Part shown: positions 55,892 through 64,000 of the stretch, in pieces
Numbering within the stretch: position 1 is the first letter of the stretch
Layout of the letters: each line of letters opens with the position of its first letter
NCBI GenBank assembly: GCA_013824615.1
Contig: PNOC01000005.1
Location: 1-64,000, forward strand
Origin: Thermodesulfovibrio sp.
GTDB lineage: Bacteria > Nitrospirota > Thermodesulfovibrionia > Thermodesulfovibrionales > UBA6898
Length of the DNA: 64,000 bases
Direction of reading: 5' to 3'
The notes under the pieces: generated by a model
Seen by the model: only the letters and a program-made list of their open reading frames with translations
The model's database searches: none
Told to the model about the DNA's origin: nothing
Translations under genes and position numbers: made by a program

Positions 55892-55900
55892 TGATATACT
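55892..55900 (+). promoter_or_regulatory. Extended -10 box before the DUF523 gene
   Basis: TGA-TATACT (55892-55900) is an extended -10 element ending 7 bases before ATG 55908. There is no ribosome binding site and no clear -35. The mRNA may begin at the ATG. Confidence 0.45.
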
Positions 55901-55907
55901 AGAAATA

Positions 55908-56882
55908 ATGGAAACTGCTATCAAAGTCGGGATCAGTGCCTGCCTCCTGGGCGAAAAGGTGCGCTATGACGGCGGACATAAGCTGGACCACTTTCTGAAA
56001 GACACGCTGGGACAATTTGTCGAGTGGATACCGGTCTGTCCCGAAGTGGAGTGCGGCCTGCCGGTCCCACGAGAGGCTATGAGACTCACGGGAGACCCGG
56101 ACAGACCCCGGCTCGTAACCGTCAGGACAGGCATTGACCATACCGACCGCATGAAACGCTGGGCTGAGGACCGCCTGATAAAGCTTTGCCAGGAGGATCT
56201 CTGTGGCTTTATTTTCAAAAGCAGATCCCCGAGTTCAGGAATGAGGGGCGTAAAGGTGTATGGCATATCAGGGGACGTATCCGGGGGCGCAGCGGGCATC
56301 CCCTCAAGGGCAGGCGTCGGCCTCTTTGCAGAGGCCTTCATGAAGCATTTCAGAATGATGCCTGTTGAGGACGAGGGAAGACTTAACGATCCCTCCCTGA
56401 GAGAGAATTTTATCGAACGGATTTTTATCTTCAAGCGCTGGAAGTCTTTTCTTCAATACGACGGCAGCCTGAAGGGCCTGGTGGATTTTCATGCAGACCA
56501 TAAGCTTAGTATACTTTCCCACAGTACGCGGCATTACACCGACCTGGGCCGATTGGTGGCACATGCCAGGGAGTACAAAACCGACATCCTCCATGAAAAA
56601 TACCTGGTCCTGCTCATGGAAGGACTGAAACTCCTGGCAACAAGCAGAAAAAATACGAATGTGTTGCAGCATATGATGGGATATTTCAAAAAGCAGCTGA
56701 CCCCTCCTGAGAAAAATGAGCTGATGGAAGTTATCGGGGACTACCATAACGGCCTGCTGCCCCTGATTGTTCCGATCGTACTCATCAGGCATTATGTGCA
56801 GAAATATGACGAGCCGTATCTGAAGAGACAATACTATCTTCACCCCCATCCCACGGAACTCAGCCTGCGGAACCACGTATAA
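55908..56882 (+). CDS. DUF523 (TudS-like) and DUF1722 (YbgA) fusion
   Basis: 324 residues. Residues 1-150 are DUF523, whose TudS members are [4Fe-4S] thiouracil desulfidases: ISACLLGEKVRYDGGHK (Cys12), VCPEVECGLPVPREAM (Cys44, Cys49). The third expected motif, SPSCG, reads SPSSG, with Ser110 where a cluster cysteine is usual. Residues 190-310 are the YbgA domain (DFHADHKLSILSHS, YKTDILHEKY, LLPLIVPIVLIRHYV). The DUF523-DUF1722 fusion occurs widely. Which reaction it does here is not clear. Confidence 0.85.
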   Translation: METAIKVGISACLLGEKVRYDGGHKLDHFLKDTLGQFVEWIPVCPEVECGLPVPREAMRLTGDPDRPRLVTVRTGIDHTDRMKRWAEDRLIKLCQEDLCGFIFKSRSPSSGMRGVKVYGISGDVSGGAAGIPSRAGVGLFAEAFMKHFRMMPVEDEGRLNDPSLRENFIERIFIFKRWKSFLQYDGSLKGLVDFHADHKLSILSHSTRHYTDLGRLVAHAREYKTDILHEKYLVLLMEGLKLLATSRKNTNVLQHMMGYFKKQLTPPEKNELMEVIGDYHNGLLPLIVPIVLIRHYVQKYDEPYLKRQYYLHPHPTELSLRNHV

Positions 56883-56921
56883 TCCTGGATCTGCTCCAGC
56901 CACATGGCGCACCAGCAGACC

Positions 56922-57051
56922 GTTGAAAAACTATTATCAACCGGGCTTTCGTCATTCCCGTGCAGACGGGGATCCATTATTTTCAGGGACTTTTGGATAC
57001 CCGCTTTCGCGAGCATGACAACCTTGAGAGACCTTTGTTATCTTTTTCAAC
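56922..57051. repeat. MITE-like/REP-like element
   Basis: About 130 bases bounded by GTTGAAAAA (56922-56930) and TTTTTCAAC (57043-57051). Inside is the familiar GTCATTCCCG...CGGGGATCC run and GGATACCCGC...GCATGAC, again inverted. This resembles a widespread bacterial repeat of the GTCATTCCCG type. It lies between the DUF523 gene and the end of the HD-GYP gene. Confidence 0.7.
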
Positions 57052-57057
57052 AACCTG

Positions 57058-58158
57058 TTAATCCTGATTTGTGCTGAAAATCTCGTCAAACTGCGGGGAA
57101 ATCGCCACAAAAACAGCCAGGACCTCAGGATCAAAATGCTCAGGGGACGTCCTGCCATCTCCTTCGGTAATTATGCGGTAGGTCTCCTGATGGCCGAGCG
57201 ACGTTTTATAGGACCGGACACTCCGCAGTGCGTCATATTCATCAGCCAGCTTCACAATACGGGCCTCAATCGGTATGTCTCTGCCCTTCAATGCCCGGGG
57301 ATAGCCCTCCCCGTTCCACTTCTCATGGTGATGCAGCGCAATGGAGCTGGCCATATGGAGTGTGGGATGGGAGGACCCGGAGAGAATTTTATGGCCCATA
57401 ATCGTATGCTCCTTCATTACTTCACGTTCAGCCTCTGTAAGATCAGCCTTCTTCAGAAGAACATTATCAGGAATCCCGATTTTACCGATATCGTGCAGGG
57501 AACTGGCAATGGCGACCTCCTCAATAAAATCTTTGTACATATTCATCGCCTCGGCAATGCACCTCGAATAAAATCCGATTCTTGAAATATGGGCAGCGGT
57601 ATAGCTGTCCCGGAACTCTGCCACGGCAGAGAGCCGCTGGACAATCTCGACGCTCAGTCTGTTTGCCATCACGGCAGCGTCCTCCAGCTCGCGCGTCTTG
57701 CGCATCACCGTGTTTTCGAGCGTGAGCATGTAATTTTTTTCAGACTGGACCATACTGTAGCGCTCCAGACCTCTGCTGACCAGGGTCATGAGATACTCCT
57801 GGTTAAAGGGTTTGGTGAGAAAACTGAAAGCGCCCTTATTGACCGCCTCAATCGCGATCTCGAGATCCCCGTAGCCGGTCATGAGGATAACCGGGATTTC
57901 AGAGTTGAACTGCTGAATTTGATCGAGAAGTTCGATCCCTGAAACCTCCGGCATTTTTATATCCGATAATACCAGGGCGACCGGATTTTCCGTCAGCTTT
58001 GCAATTGCCTCGACGGCTCCATCACAGGCAACGACCGGTAGTCCGCGCTTGCGGAACAACGACGAAAGGTAGCTACGAATAGAAGCGTCATCATCAACAA
58101 CAAGGATAAGCCCTTCAGACAGACTCATGGGAAAAGACCGTTCGACAGCTGCTTCCAT
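57058..58158 (-). CDS. Response regulator with HD-GYP domain
   Basis: 366 residues: receiver domain (about 17-135, Asp66 in LSDIKMPE, Lys in LTKPFN), a coiled-coil linker (about 145-175), and an HD-GYP domain (about 180-340) with HDIGK, DHTxxG-like EHTIMGHKIL and HHHEKWNGEGYP, then LADEYDALRS. Such domains hydrolyse cyclic di-GMP and need two metals; the key residues are present. Start ATG 58158 has AGGA 5 bases upstream, with a TATAAT box 9 bases before the ATG. It follows the giant cytochrome gene's reverse order: HD-GYP is upstream, the cytochrome ends 132 bases before it on the map. Both are on the minus strand. Confidence 0.92.
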   Translation of the reverse strand: MEAAVERSFPMSLSEGLILVVDDDASIRSYLSSLFRKRGLPVVACDGAVEAIAKLTENPVALVLSDIKMPEVSGIELLDQIQQFNSEIPVILMTGYGDLEIAIEAVNKGAFSFLTKPFNQEYLMTLVSRGLERYSMVQSEKNYMLTLENTVMRKTRELEDAAVMANRLSVEIVQRLSAVAEFRDSYTAAHISRIGFYSRCIAEAMNMYKDFIEEVAIASSLHDIGKIGIPDNVLLKKADLTEAEREVMKEHTIMGHKILSGSSHPTLHMASSIALHHHEKWNGEGYPRALKGRDIPIEARIVKLADEYDALRSVRSYKTSLGHQETYRIITEGDGRTSPEHFDPEVLAVFVAISPQFDEIFSTNQD

Positions 58159-58167
58159 TCATATCCT

Positions 58168-58176
58168 ATTATATCA
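58168..58176 (-). promoter_or_regulatory. Extended -10 box for the HD-GYP gene
   Basis: TGA-TATAAT on the minus strand, with the hexamer at 58168-58173, ends 9 bases before ATG 58158. The transcript would carry almost no leader. No good -35 was seen, which is common for extended -10 promoters. Confidence 0.45.
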
Positions 58177-58290
58177 TCACGCACCGTAACGGGGTAAAGT
58201 ACATTTCGTATCGATTTCTATCTGAGGCAACGGGAAGCAGCAGAAGCCGATACGCAAGCTCCGCAGTGGTTCAGCAAGCCGGAAGCATTA

Positions 58291-61200
58291 TCATGGACAC
58301 TTTCCGGTGGCCTGACAGCGGGCCAAGACTTCGGCATCGCTCAGGGCAGTACCGTAAATTCTGACCTCGTCCACTGATCCTGCAAATGCGCCGTAGGATG
58401 AGTCATCCAGGCACACGGAAGTTGATATGTATACATTTGGTCTCGCTGAAACAAGTCCGGTCCTTACCAGGTTGCCGTTGAGATATATACGCGGCTGTTT
58501 AGCGGTATACGTAACGACAATATGGTTCCAGCCGGACATCGGCGACAGGGTCGCATCGTATACCGCAAGTGCCGGCATATAGCTGCCACTGTGTTCATAA
58601 ACCGAAATGCCGTTCGTCCCGACAGAAACCCCCATGCCGGCATTGGGAGCGCCATAATAATTTGCTCCAAACAGATACCTTTGACCGGCAATCCCCAATG
58701 AGCCTGCCGTGCTTTCAGCTTCGATATCGTGGGCTGCAGTTGGCTGCACCATGGCCTCAAGGGTGAAGTTGTTTGCCGGTCTGCCCTCTGCATATGCCCA
58801 TGAGAGTTTGTCGTCACCGCTGCAGAAAAGTCCGCTGCCGGAATATCCGGCCGACCAGTACCCGGTGCCGGTAAGCCCTGCAGTGTTGCTGCCGCTGGAA
58901 TCAGCCGCAACCGTACCGGCCCCCTCGTCAAGATGCCATTGGCTGAGGAGTTTCATCGTCGCAAAAGAAGTTTCGTCCGAATATACAGACCAGACTCCCT
59001 TGCTATCCTGATATCTCACCTTCCAGTAGCAGAGCGTATTGACTGGCAGGTTTGAGCCTGTCACATGGTTTGCAGCCCCGGCAACCGCACCGCTGTCATA
59101 CAGGACGTTGGCGTCAAAAGCAGCCCCCGTCCCCCTGCTTATGCGCCACTGGCTTGCAAGGTGGGTATCTCCCGCATCGCCGTCAGCAAAGGCCGTGGCC
59201 TCCAATGTTGGTTTCCGGACAATATCCACCGTACCGGAGACAGGACTGACATTCACCGGTTTCCCCGGGGTGGCGTTGCTAAGCGTTGTATAGACTGTTT
59301 CGCTCGAATAGGCAGACCAGTCGCCGTTGCTGTCCTGATAGCGGACCTTCCAATAGTAGGTGGTGCCAAATGCCGCGGTCGCTGTTACACCGTGAATGGT
59401 ACTTCCCGCCGCAACGCCGCTGTCATACACAACAGCAGCATCAAAACCAGCGCCTGACGCCGTGCTTATCCTCCACTGGCTCGCAAGGTGCGTATCTCCG
59501 GCATCCGTATCAGCAAAAACAGAGGCGGTCAGGGTCGGACTGAGGGAAACCCCGGAGGCCCCGGACGCGGGAGAGGAATTCACCGGCGTAGCCGGCAGGT
59601 GATTCCCGAAACCGCTGACCGACACGGTGACCGGGTTGGCCTCGGGATCGTTGTTCGGTATCGCAAAACTCTCGGCAAAGGCACCAGCTGCTGCCGGAGA
59701 AAAGCTGACGTCAAAGGTGCAGAAAGCGCCGGACGCTATGGTATTGGTCGAGCAGGTGTCGTTTGCCACGAAGAAGGGATCTGCCAGGGGATTCATAGCC
59801 CCGATAGTTCCGATGACAAGATCTGCATTCACCGGACCGGTGTTCGTGACAGTTATCGTCTGCTGCGCACTGCTGCCGGGAACCACATGCCCGAAAGAAA
59901 TACTCTGAGAACTTACCTGGATATTCGGGGTATGCATCGTGATAAGAAATTTACCGAAACCTCGTGCTCCCTTATCGGTATTCACCGTTGCCACGACAGC
60001 ATTGTCCGATGTCCGGATAGCAGTCACCCACCCCGGAAGAGAGAGTGAATCCGAGGTCCCTGCATTATTGACAACGTAGATGTATCTGCCGTCAGAGGTT
60101 GCGGCAACACCAGTCGGGTATGATGCGATCGCCCCGGCTATGTCGATTGTCGCGGTGACCGTCCCTCCTGTTGTTTCGATAACCGAAACCGTCGGTCCCA
60201 GGGTATTGGCCACATAGGCAAAACTGCCGTCAGGAGTGAAGGCAAGGCCGCTGGGACTCGGGCCCACCGGGATTGTCCTGCTCACAGTATTGGTATCAGT
60301 CCCGATGACGGAAACAGTGTTTGAGCTGTAATTGGTGACAAATACCTGCTGTCCGTCGGGAGAGACGGCAACTCCGTACGGTGCGGACCCCACGGTCACC
60401 GGATCAAAAACCGTGTTGTCCGTGGTCCGGATTATGGTGACCGTATTACTGCTCGTGTTTGCCACGTAAACATAGAGACTGTCGGGGGTCACATCAAGTC
60501 CGCGCGGATTGGATCCGACCCCGATCGTTGCCGTGACCGCATGGGTAGTCCGGTCAATGACGCTGACGGTATTGTCGACCGCGTTTGCAACATAAAGCCG
60601 CTTGCCATCTGGCGACGCCGCAATCCCGGTCGGCGCCCTGCCGACGTTTATCTTGCCGGCTGCCGCAAACGTCCAGGTATTTTTCGCCGGGATATGCCAC
60701 ACCTGGTTATATCCCGAGGCCGTGATATAGATCCGGGAATCCGTCGCCGCCACCCCGAAAGGCATGGAGTTGCTGTTGAGTACGCCATCCCAAACTGCTG
60801 CATTTCCAAAATTCGTGTTGGTCAGGCTGCCTGTCGTGGCATTGACGCCGATGTAAATTGGCGAAACAGTATTGCTGGAGGTACAGGTTGTAAAGCGACA
60901 GATCCCTGAGTGGGTGTAGCTGTTTGGTATATAGGCCAGGTACGTCTCAAATCCATGGCCTGTCAGGGTCAGCGTTGCGGGGTTTTCATCCGGGTCATTG
61001 CTGGCGATGCTGAGGGCTAGCTCATAGGCAATACCGGCAGCAGGGGCGAATTTGAGGGTTATAGAGCATATACCTGCCGGATTCAGAGTGCCACAGGTGT
61101 TGGCCTGAACCGTAAACGGTCCGGCAGGCAGGGAGAGAGCCCCGATATTCAGAATGGCAGAGCCGTCATTTCGGATATACAGAATTTTCGTCAAAGAACC

Positions 61201-64000
61201 GGCGTGGTAGTCCAGGAAGCCAAAATCCATTGACATCACCGGCGGAGAACTCGCGGAATTCTGGTCGGTGAGTGTTATGTCCGGCGCAGGGGCCGTACCC
61301 GCACCGGTGACTGTTACGGCAAACGGACTCTTGTTCGGATCATTCGAGGAGATCGAGACCGTGCCTGTGTATCCGGTTTGAGCAGTCGGGGTGAATTGGA
61401 CATATAGCGTACAGGTACTTGCGGTTGTCATGCCGGTTGCCCCGAAATTATCGCAGGTGCTTGAGGCAAGGTCGATCGAAAAAGGAGCAGCAACCGTAAT
61501 ACTGCCGAAGACCAGGTTCCCCACACCGTTATTCCTGACGGTGATGATCCTGCTTCCGGTGGTATTTATCACCTGGTTCCCGAACGGCAGCAGGCTGTCA
61601 TCAGACGGAACAACCGGGTCCGTTACAACAATATCAGGATACGTGCCGCTGCCTTTCAGGGTTACCCTCACAACTTTTTCATTGGGGTCGTTGCTCGGGA
61701 TGTCGAAGGTCTCATAAACGACACCTGCTGCTATCGGTGAAAATCTGACTCCTATCGTACAGGTAGCGGACGGTGCTAGGGTCTGCCCCGCGCAGGTATT
61801 GGACGTGATCGAAAAGGGTGCTGTTGCCGGGTCCTGAACAGCGATACTGCCGATGACCAGGTTGGCGGCACCGGCATTCCTGACGGTGATGGTCTGGATA
61901 GCGGAGAACTGATTGACCGTAACATTCCCGAAATTCACACCGTGATCCGCAGTGGGTGAAACCGTATCAGTCAGGACAATATCCGGCTGGTCCAGGTTGG
62001 GATCGTCGGTCTGGATAAATTTACCATAATTGTACGGGGCGCTGGCAACGACTATCGAGCCGGCCTGGATATTAAAATCAGTACGGACAACCATGACCTG
62101 ATCCGCCGCAGGGACCGTGATAAAGAGGAGCCTGCCGTCCGGCGTTATGGAAATGCCTCCGAGGGTCCCGCTTGAGGGCGCAACCCCAATAACGGTCGAT
62201 ACCGTCTCCGTAACCGTTTCAATCACACTGATCGAGTTGTCAGACTCATTGACCACGTACAGCTTCGCTCCATCAGGAGATGCAACAATGTTTCTTGGTC
62301 CGGGGCCGACATCGATCGTGCCGGTCACCGTAAAATCAGAGGTCCGGACGACCGAGACCCTGTTCTCGGTGTTATTGACAATATACGCCTTTGAACTGTC
62401 CGGGGAAAAGGCTATGCCATACGGCGATGCCATAGCCAGAGTCGCCGCTACGGACATATCCACGGTACGCAGTACCGAGACGTAATGCGCTCCTCCCGAT
62501 ATGTTGACAGGGATATAGAGATATGCCCCGTCGGGAGACACGGCGAGACCGGACATATGCAGGTAATAAACAGTATCCAAGGGCGTCTGGGAAACCACGT
62601 TATTGCTTGCAGTATCGATGACAGAAAGGTAATTGGTATAGACGCTGGAATCCGCATTGACGAGAGCGTATACATACGCCCCGTTTTGCGAAGCAGCCTC
62701 ATGCTGCGTGCTGGTTGCGGCGGTCATCGTGACATTCTGTGCGACCAGCCCCGGGTTATAGATGCGGAGGATATCGCTGCCTGAGTAGTTTGAGTATACT
62801 TTTGACCCGTCCGGCGTAACCGCAACATAGGTATGCCGGTAGCTGGTTGTGGTCGGCAGCGTCTGGACGATCTGCCTGTCAAAGGTGCGTATTTTTGTAA
62901 CAGCGCCTGTATAGTTATTTGCCGAAGTGCCCTGGCTCATGATATAGGCATAGACAGGACTAATCCCGGTACCACTGACCGTGATGATGGCCGGATTTTC
63001 ATCCGGGTCATCGCTTGGAATATCGAATTGGTCGCTGAAGGTCCCTTTTGCTGTCGGAGCAAAGCGCACATTAAAGGTGCAGGATGCTCCCGGACTGAGT
63101 ACCAGTCCGGTTGAACAGGTATTATTGATGATCGAAAACGGCGCTGCCAGAGGATCTGTTGAAGCGAGAGTGCCAAGGGTGAGATTGACCACGCCGTTAT
63201 TGGTAACGGTAACCGTCTGATCTGCGGACAAGGAGATCAGCTGTTCCCCAAACGGTATCGACAGATCTTCAAGGGGAACCGCTGAGTCTGCAATAAAAAT
63301 ATCAGGACCAATGGCCGTTGCAACGCCACTGAGACTAATGATCGCAGGGCTTGCAGGATCATTACTGGGGAGATCAAAACTGTCAGAAAACGCACCGGGG
63401 CCTCCAGGGGCAAACCTCACCACAACAGCACAGGACGCAGCCGGAGTGAGCGCCTGCCCGGAACAGGTATCACTGATAATCGAAAACGGTGCTGCCAAAG
63501 GGTTTCCGGAGGCCACAGCTCCCAGGACAAGATCAGCATGACCAGCGTTCTTCACCGTTATGGTCAAGTCTTTCTGTGCTGTTGCGACAAGGCTGCCGAA
63601 GTCCAGGCTCTTGTCCGTGGCACTGCCCACCGGATCGATGACCCTGGTCAGAGGGCCTGCTATGCCGAAACTGTACTTATGGCTATGGCAGTTCATGCAG
63701 GATTTTCCTGTATCACCCTGGTGATGGTTGTTCGGCTGCGAGGTATCCGGATGAGAGCTTCCTGATGCAGTATGACAGGAACCGCATACGCCTGAGCCCG
63801 GAGTTGCATCCGGGGCAAGGTCCCTCAGATCCGAATCTGTCGACTCAAAACCTGAAACAGTCACGGAGTTACCGGCCCCTCCGACCCGGCCGTTGATAAC
63901 CGGCCTGATCATCGCCAGTTTGTTGGTCCCATGGCTGTCGTGGCAATCCTTGCATTGGTACCCGGGGCTCACCCCGTAATTTCCCTTATCGCCATAGGCA
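58291..64000 (-). CDS. Giant multiheme cytochrome with choice-of-anchor D, YVTN propellers, Fn3-like and LamG modules (5' partial)
   Basis: The frame is open to the window edge, so the N-terminus is missing; over 1900 codons are visible. From the N-terminal side: heme c motifs CKDCH (63940-63954), CGSCH (63772-63786) and CMNCH (63685-63699); two choice-of-anchor D modules (to about 62960); a YVTN-type beta-propeller (to about 61990); three more anchor-D modules (to about 60930); a second propeller (to about 59930); a sixth anchor-D module (to about 59610); two Fn3-like repeats (ADTDAGDTHLASQWRIS pattern); and a C-terminal LamG-like domain ending GKCP. It should be secreted and extracellular. 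Extracellular electron transfer or binding to a surface is likely. More hemes may lie upstream. Confidence 0.85.
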   Translation of the reverse strand, partial: AYGDKGNYGVSPGYQCKDCHDSHGTNKLAMIRPVINGRVGGAGNSVTVSGFESTDSDLRDLAPDATPGSGVCGSCHTASGSSHPDTSQPNNHHQGDTGKSCMNCHSHKYSFGIAGPLTRVIDPVGSATDKSLDFGSLVATAQKDLTITVKNAGHADLVLGAVASGNPLAAPFSIISDTCSGQALTPAASCAVVVRFAPGGPGAFSDSFDLPSNDPASPAIISLSGVATAIGPDIFIADSAVPLEDLSIPFGEQLISLSADQTVTVTNNGVVNLTLGTLASTDPLAAPFSIINNTCSTGLVLSPGASCTFNVRFAPTAKGTFSDQFDIPSDDPDENPAIITVSGTGISPVYAYIMSQGTSANNYTGAVTKIRTFDRQIVQTLPTTTSYRHTYVAVTPDGSKVYSNYSGSDILRIYNPGLVAQNVTMTAATSTQHEAASQNGAYVYALVNADSSVYTNYLSVIDTASNNVVSQTPLDTVYYLHMSGLAVSPDGAYLYIPVNISGGAHYVSVLRTVDMSVAATLAMASPYGIAFSPDSSKAYIVNNTENRVSVVRTSDFTVTGTIDVGPGPRNIVASPDGAKLYVVNESDNSISVIETVTETVSTVIGVAPSSGTLGGISITPDGRLLFITVPAADQVMVVRTDFNIQAGSIVVASAPYNYGKFIQTDDPNLDQPDIVLTDTVSPTADHGVNFGNVTVNQFSAIQTITVRNAGAANLVIGSIAVQDPATAPFSITSNTCAGQTLAPSATCTIGVRFSPIAAGVVYETFDIPSNDPNEKVVRVTLKGSGTYPDIVVTDPVVPSDDSLLPFGNQVINTTGSRIITVRNNGVGNLVFGSITVAAPFSIDLASSTCDNFGATGMTTASTCTLYVQFTPTAQTGYTGTVSISSNDPNKSPFAVTVTGAGTAPAPDITLTDQNSASSPPVMSMDFGFLDYHAGSLTKILYIRNDGSAILNIGALSLPAGPFTVQANTCGTLNPAGICSITLKFAPAAGIAYELALSIASNDPDENPATLTLTGHGFETYLAYIPNSYTHSGICRFTTCTSSNTVSPIYIGVNATTGSLTNTNFGNAAVWDGVLNSNSMPFGVAATDSRIYITASGYNQVWHIPAKNTWTFAAAGKINVGRAPTGIAASPDGKRLYVANAVDNTVSVIDRTTHAVTATIGVGSNPRGLDVTPDSLYVYVANTSSNTVTIIRTTDNTVFDPVTVGSAPYGVAVSPDGQQVFVTNYSSNTVSVIGTDTNTVSRTIPVGPSPSGLAFTPDGSFAYVANTLGPTVSVIETTGGTVTATIDIAGAIASYPTGVAATSDGRYIYVVNNAGTSDSLSLPGWVTAIRTSDNAVVATVNTDKGARGFGKFLITMHTPNIQVSSQSISFGHVVPGSSAQQTITVTNTGPVNADLVIGTIGAMNPLADPFFVANDTCSTNTIASGAFCTFDVSFSPAAAGAFAESFAIPNNDPEANPVTVSVSGFGNHLPATPVNSSPASGASGVSLSPTLTASVFADTDAGDTHLASQWRISTASGAGFDAAVVYDSGVAAGSTIHGVTATAAFGTTYYWKVRYQDSNGDWSAYSSETVYTTLSNATPGKPVNVSPVSGTVDIVRKPTLEATAFADGDAGDTHLASQWRISRGTGAAFDANVLYDSGAVAGAANHVTGSNLPVNTLCYWKVRYQDSKGVWSVYSDETSFATMKLLSQWHLDEGAGTVAADSSGSNTAGLTGTGYWSAGYSGSGLFCSGDDKLSWAYAEGRPANNFTLEAMVQPTAAHDIEAESTAGSLGIAGQRYLFGANYYGAPNAGMGVSVGTNGISVYEHSGSYMPALAVYDATLSPMSGWNHIVVTYTAKQPRIYLNGNLVRTGLVSARPNVYISTSVCLDDSSYGAFAGSVDEVRIYGTALSDAEVLARCQATGKCP

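Noticed and set aside
58569-63765. Many plus-strand frames opposite the giant cytochrome
   Set aside because: Repetitive antisense frames that track the repeats of the real gene.

Overview
The window is bacterial chromosome from a Gram-negative organism. The best guess is a Nitrospirota (Thermodesulfovibrionia-like) or related anaerobic lineage. This is inferred from the mix of a surface multiheme cytochrome, an AICAR transformylase without its cyclohydrolase half, an ATP synthase c subunit with a leader peptide, stand-alone atpBE, many PilZ/HD-GYP/GAF signalling proteins and an envelope with MltD, PBP1A, PBP1C and alpha-2-macroglobulin. No rRNA, tRNA, CRISPR array, phage or intact insertion sequence was seen. 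Genes are densely packed, mostly in short operons on both strands.

Layout. 0-7.1 kb (minus): cysE-cysS (one open frame), a small PilZ protein, purH2, then the str operon rpsL-rpsG-fusA with its own strong promoter. 7.1-8.1 kb (plus): a HEAT-repeat protein and an EVE-domain protein. 8.1-13.2 kb (minus): htrA-ispD-ispF-glgP. 13.4-20.1 kb (plus): class V aminotransferase-serA-purA-PilZ/zinc-ribbon-comF-PHP-TPR, ended by a clear terminator. 20.2-23.2 kb (minus): mltD and a B12-binding radical SAM protein. 23.3-25.8 kb (plus): a YHYH protein and ligA. 25.8-27.2 kb: a short accessory patch with a toxin remnant, an FlK-type thioesterase and an LprI-like protein. 27.3-35.3 kb (minus): alpha-2-macroglobulin and pbpC. 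35.5-38.6 kb: receiver protein, PhnD-like protein, cutA, purF. 38.8-46.8 kb (plus): MgtE-like sensor plus Nramp-related transporter, mtnA, polyprenyl synthase, AMMECR1, a coiled-coil membrane protein, a DUF4388/J/TPR protein, dgt. 47.1-48.8 kb (minus): ribF and an HD protein. 48.9-50.9 kb (plus): PAS plus three GAF domains. 51.0-52.9 kb (minus): an unknown gene and atpB-atpE. 53.0-58.2 kb: MerR-type regulator, PBP1A, DUF523-DUF1722 protein, receiver/HD-GYP protein. 58.3 kb to the right edge (minus): a giant cytochrome/repeat protein whose N-terminus lies outside.

Themes. Housekeeping metabolism dominates: purines (purH2, purA, purF), serine/cysteine, isoprenoids, flavins, methionine salvage and glycogen. 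Envelope work is shared by pbpC/alpha-2-macroglobulin, PBP1A, MltD and HtrA. c-di-GMP signalling is suggested by two PilZ proteins and an HD-GYP protein. The most notable items are the modular giant cytochrome, the in-frame CysE-CysS fusion with an internal ribosome binding site, an Nramp-related transporter with altered metal-site residues translationally coupled to an MgtE-like sensor, an FlK-like thioesterase in an accessory patch, a glycogen phosphorylase lacking any usual start codon, and several gene starts where a -10 box lies 6-9 bases before ATG, suggesting leaderless transcripts.
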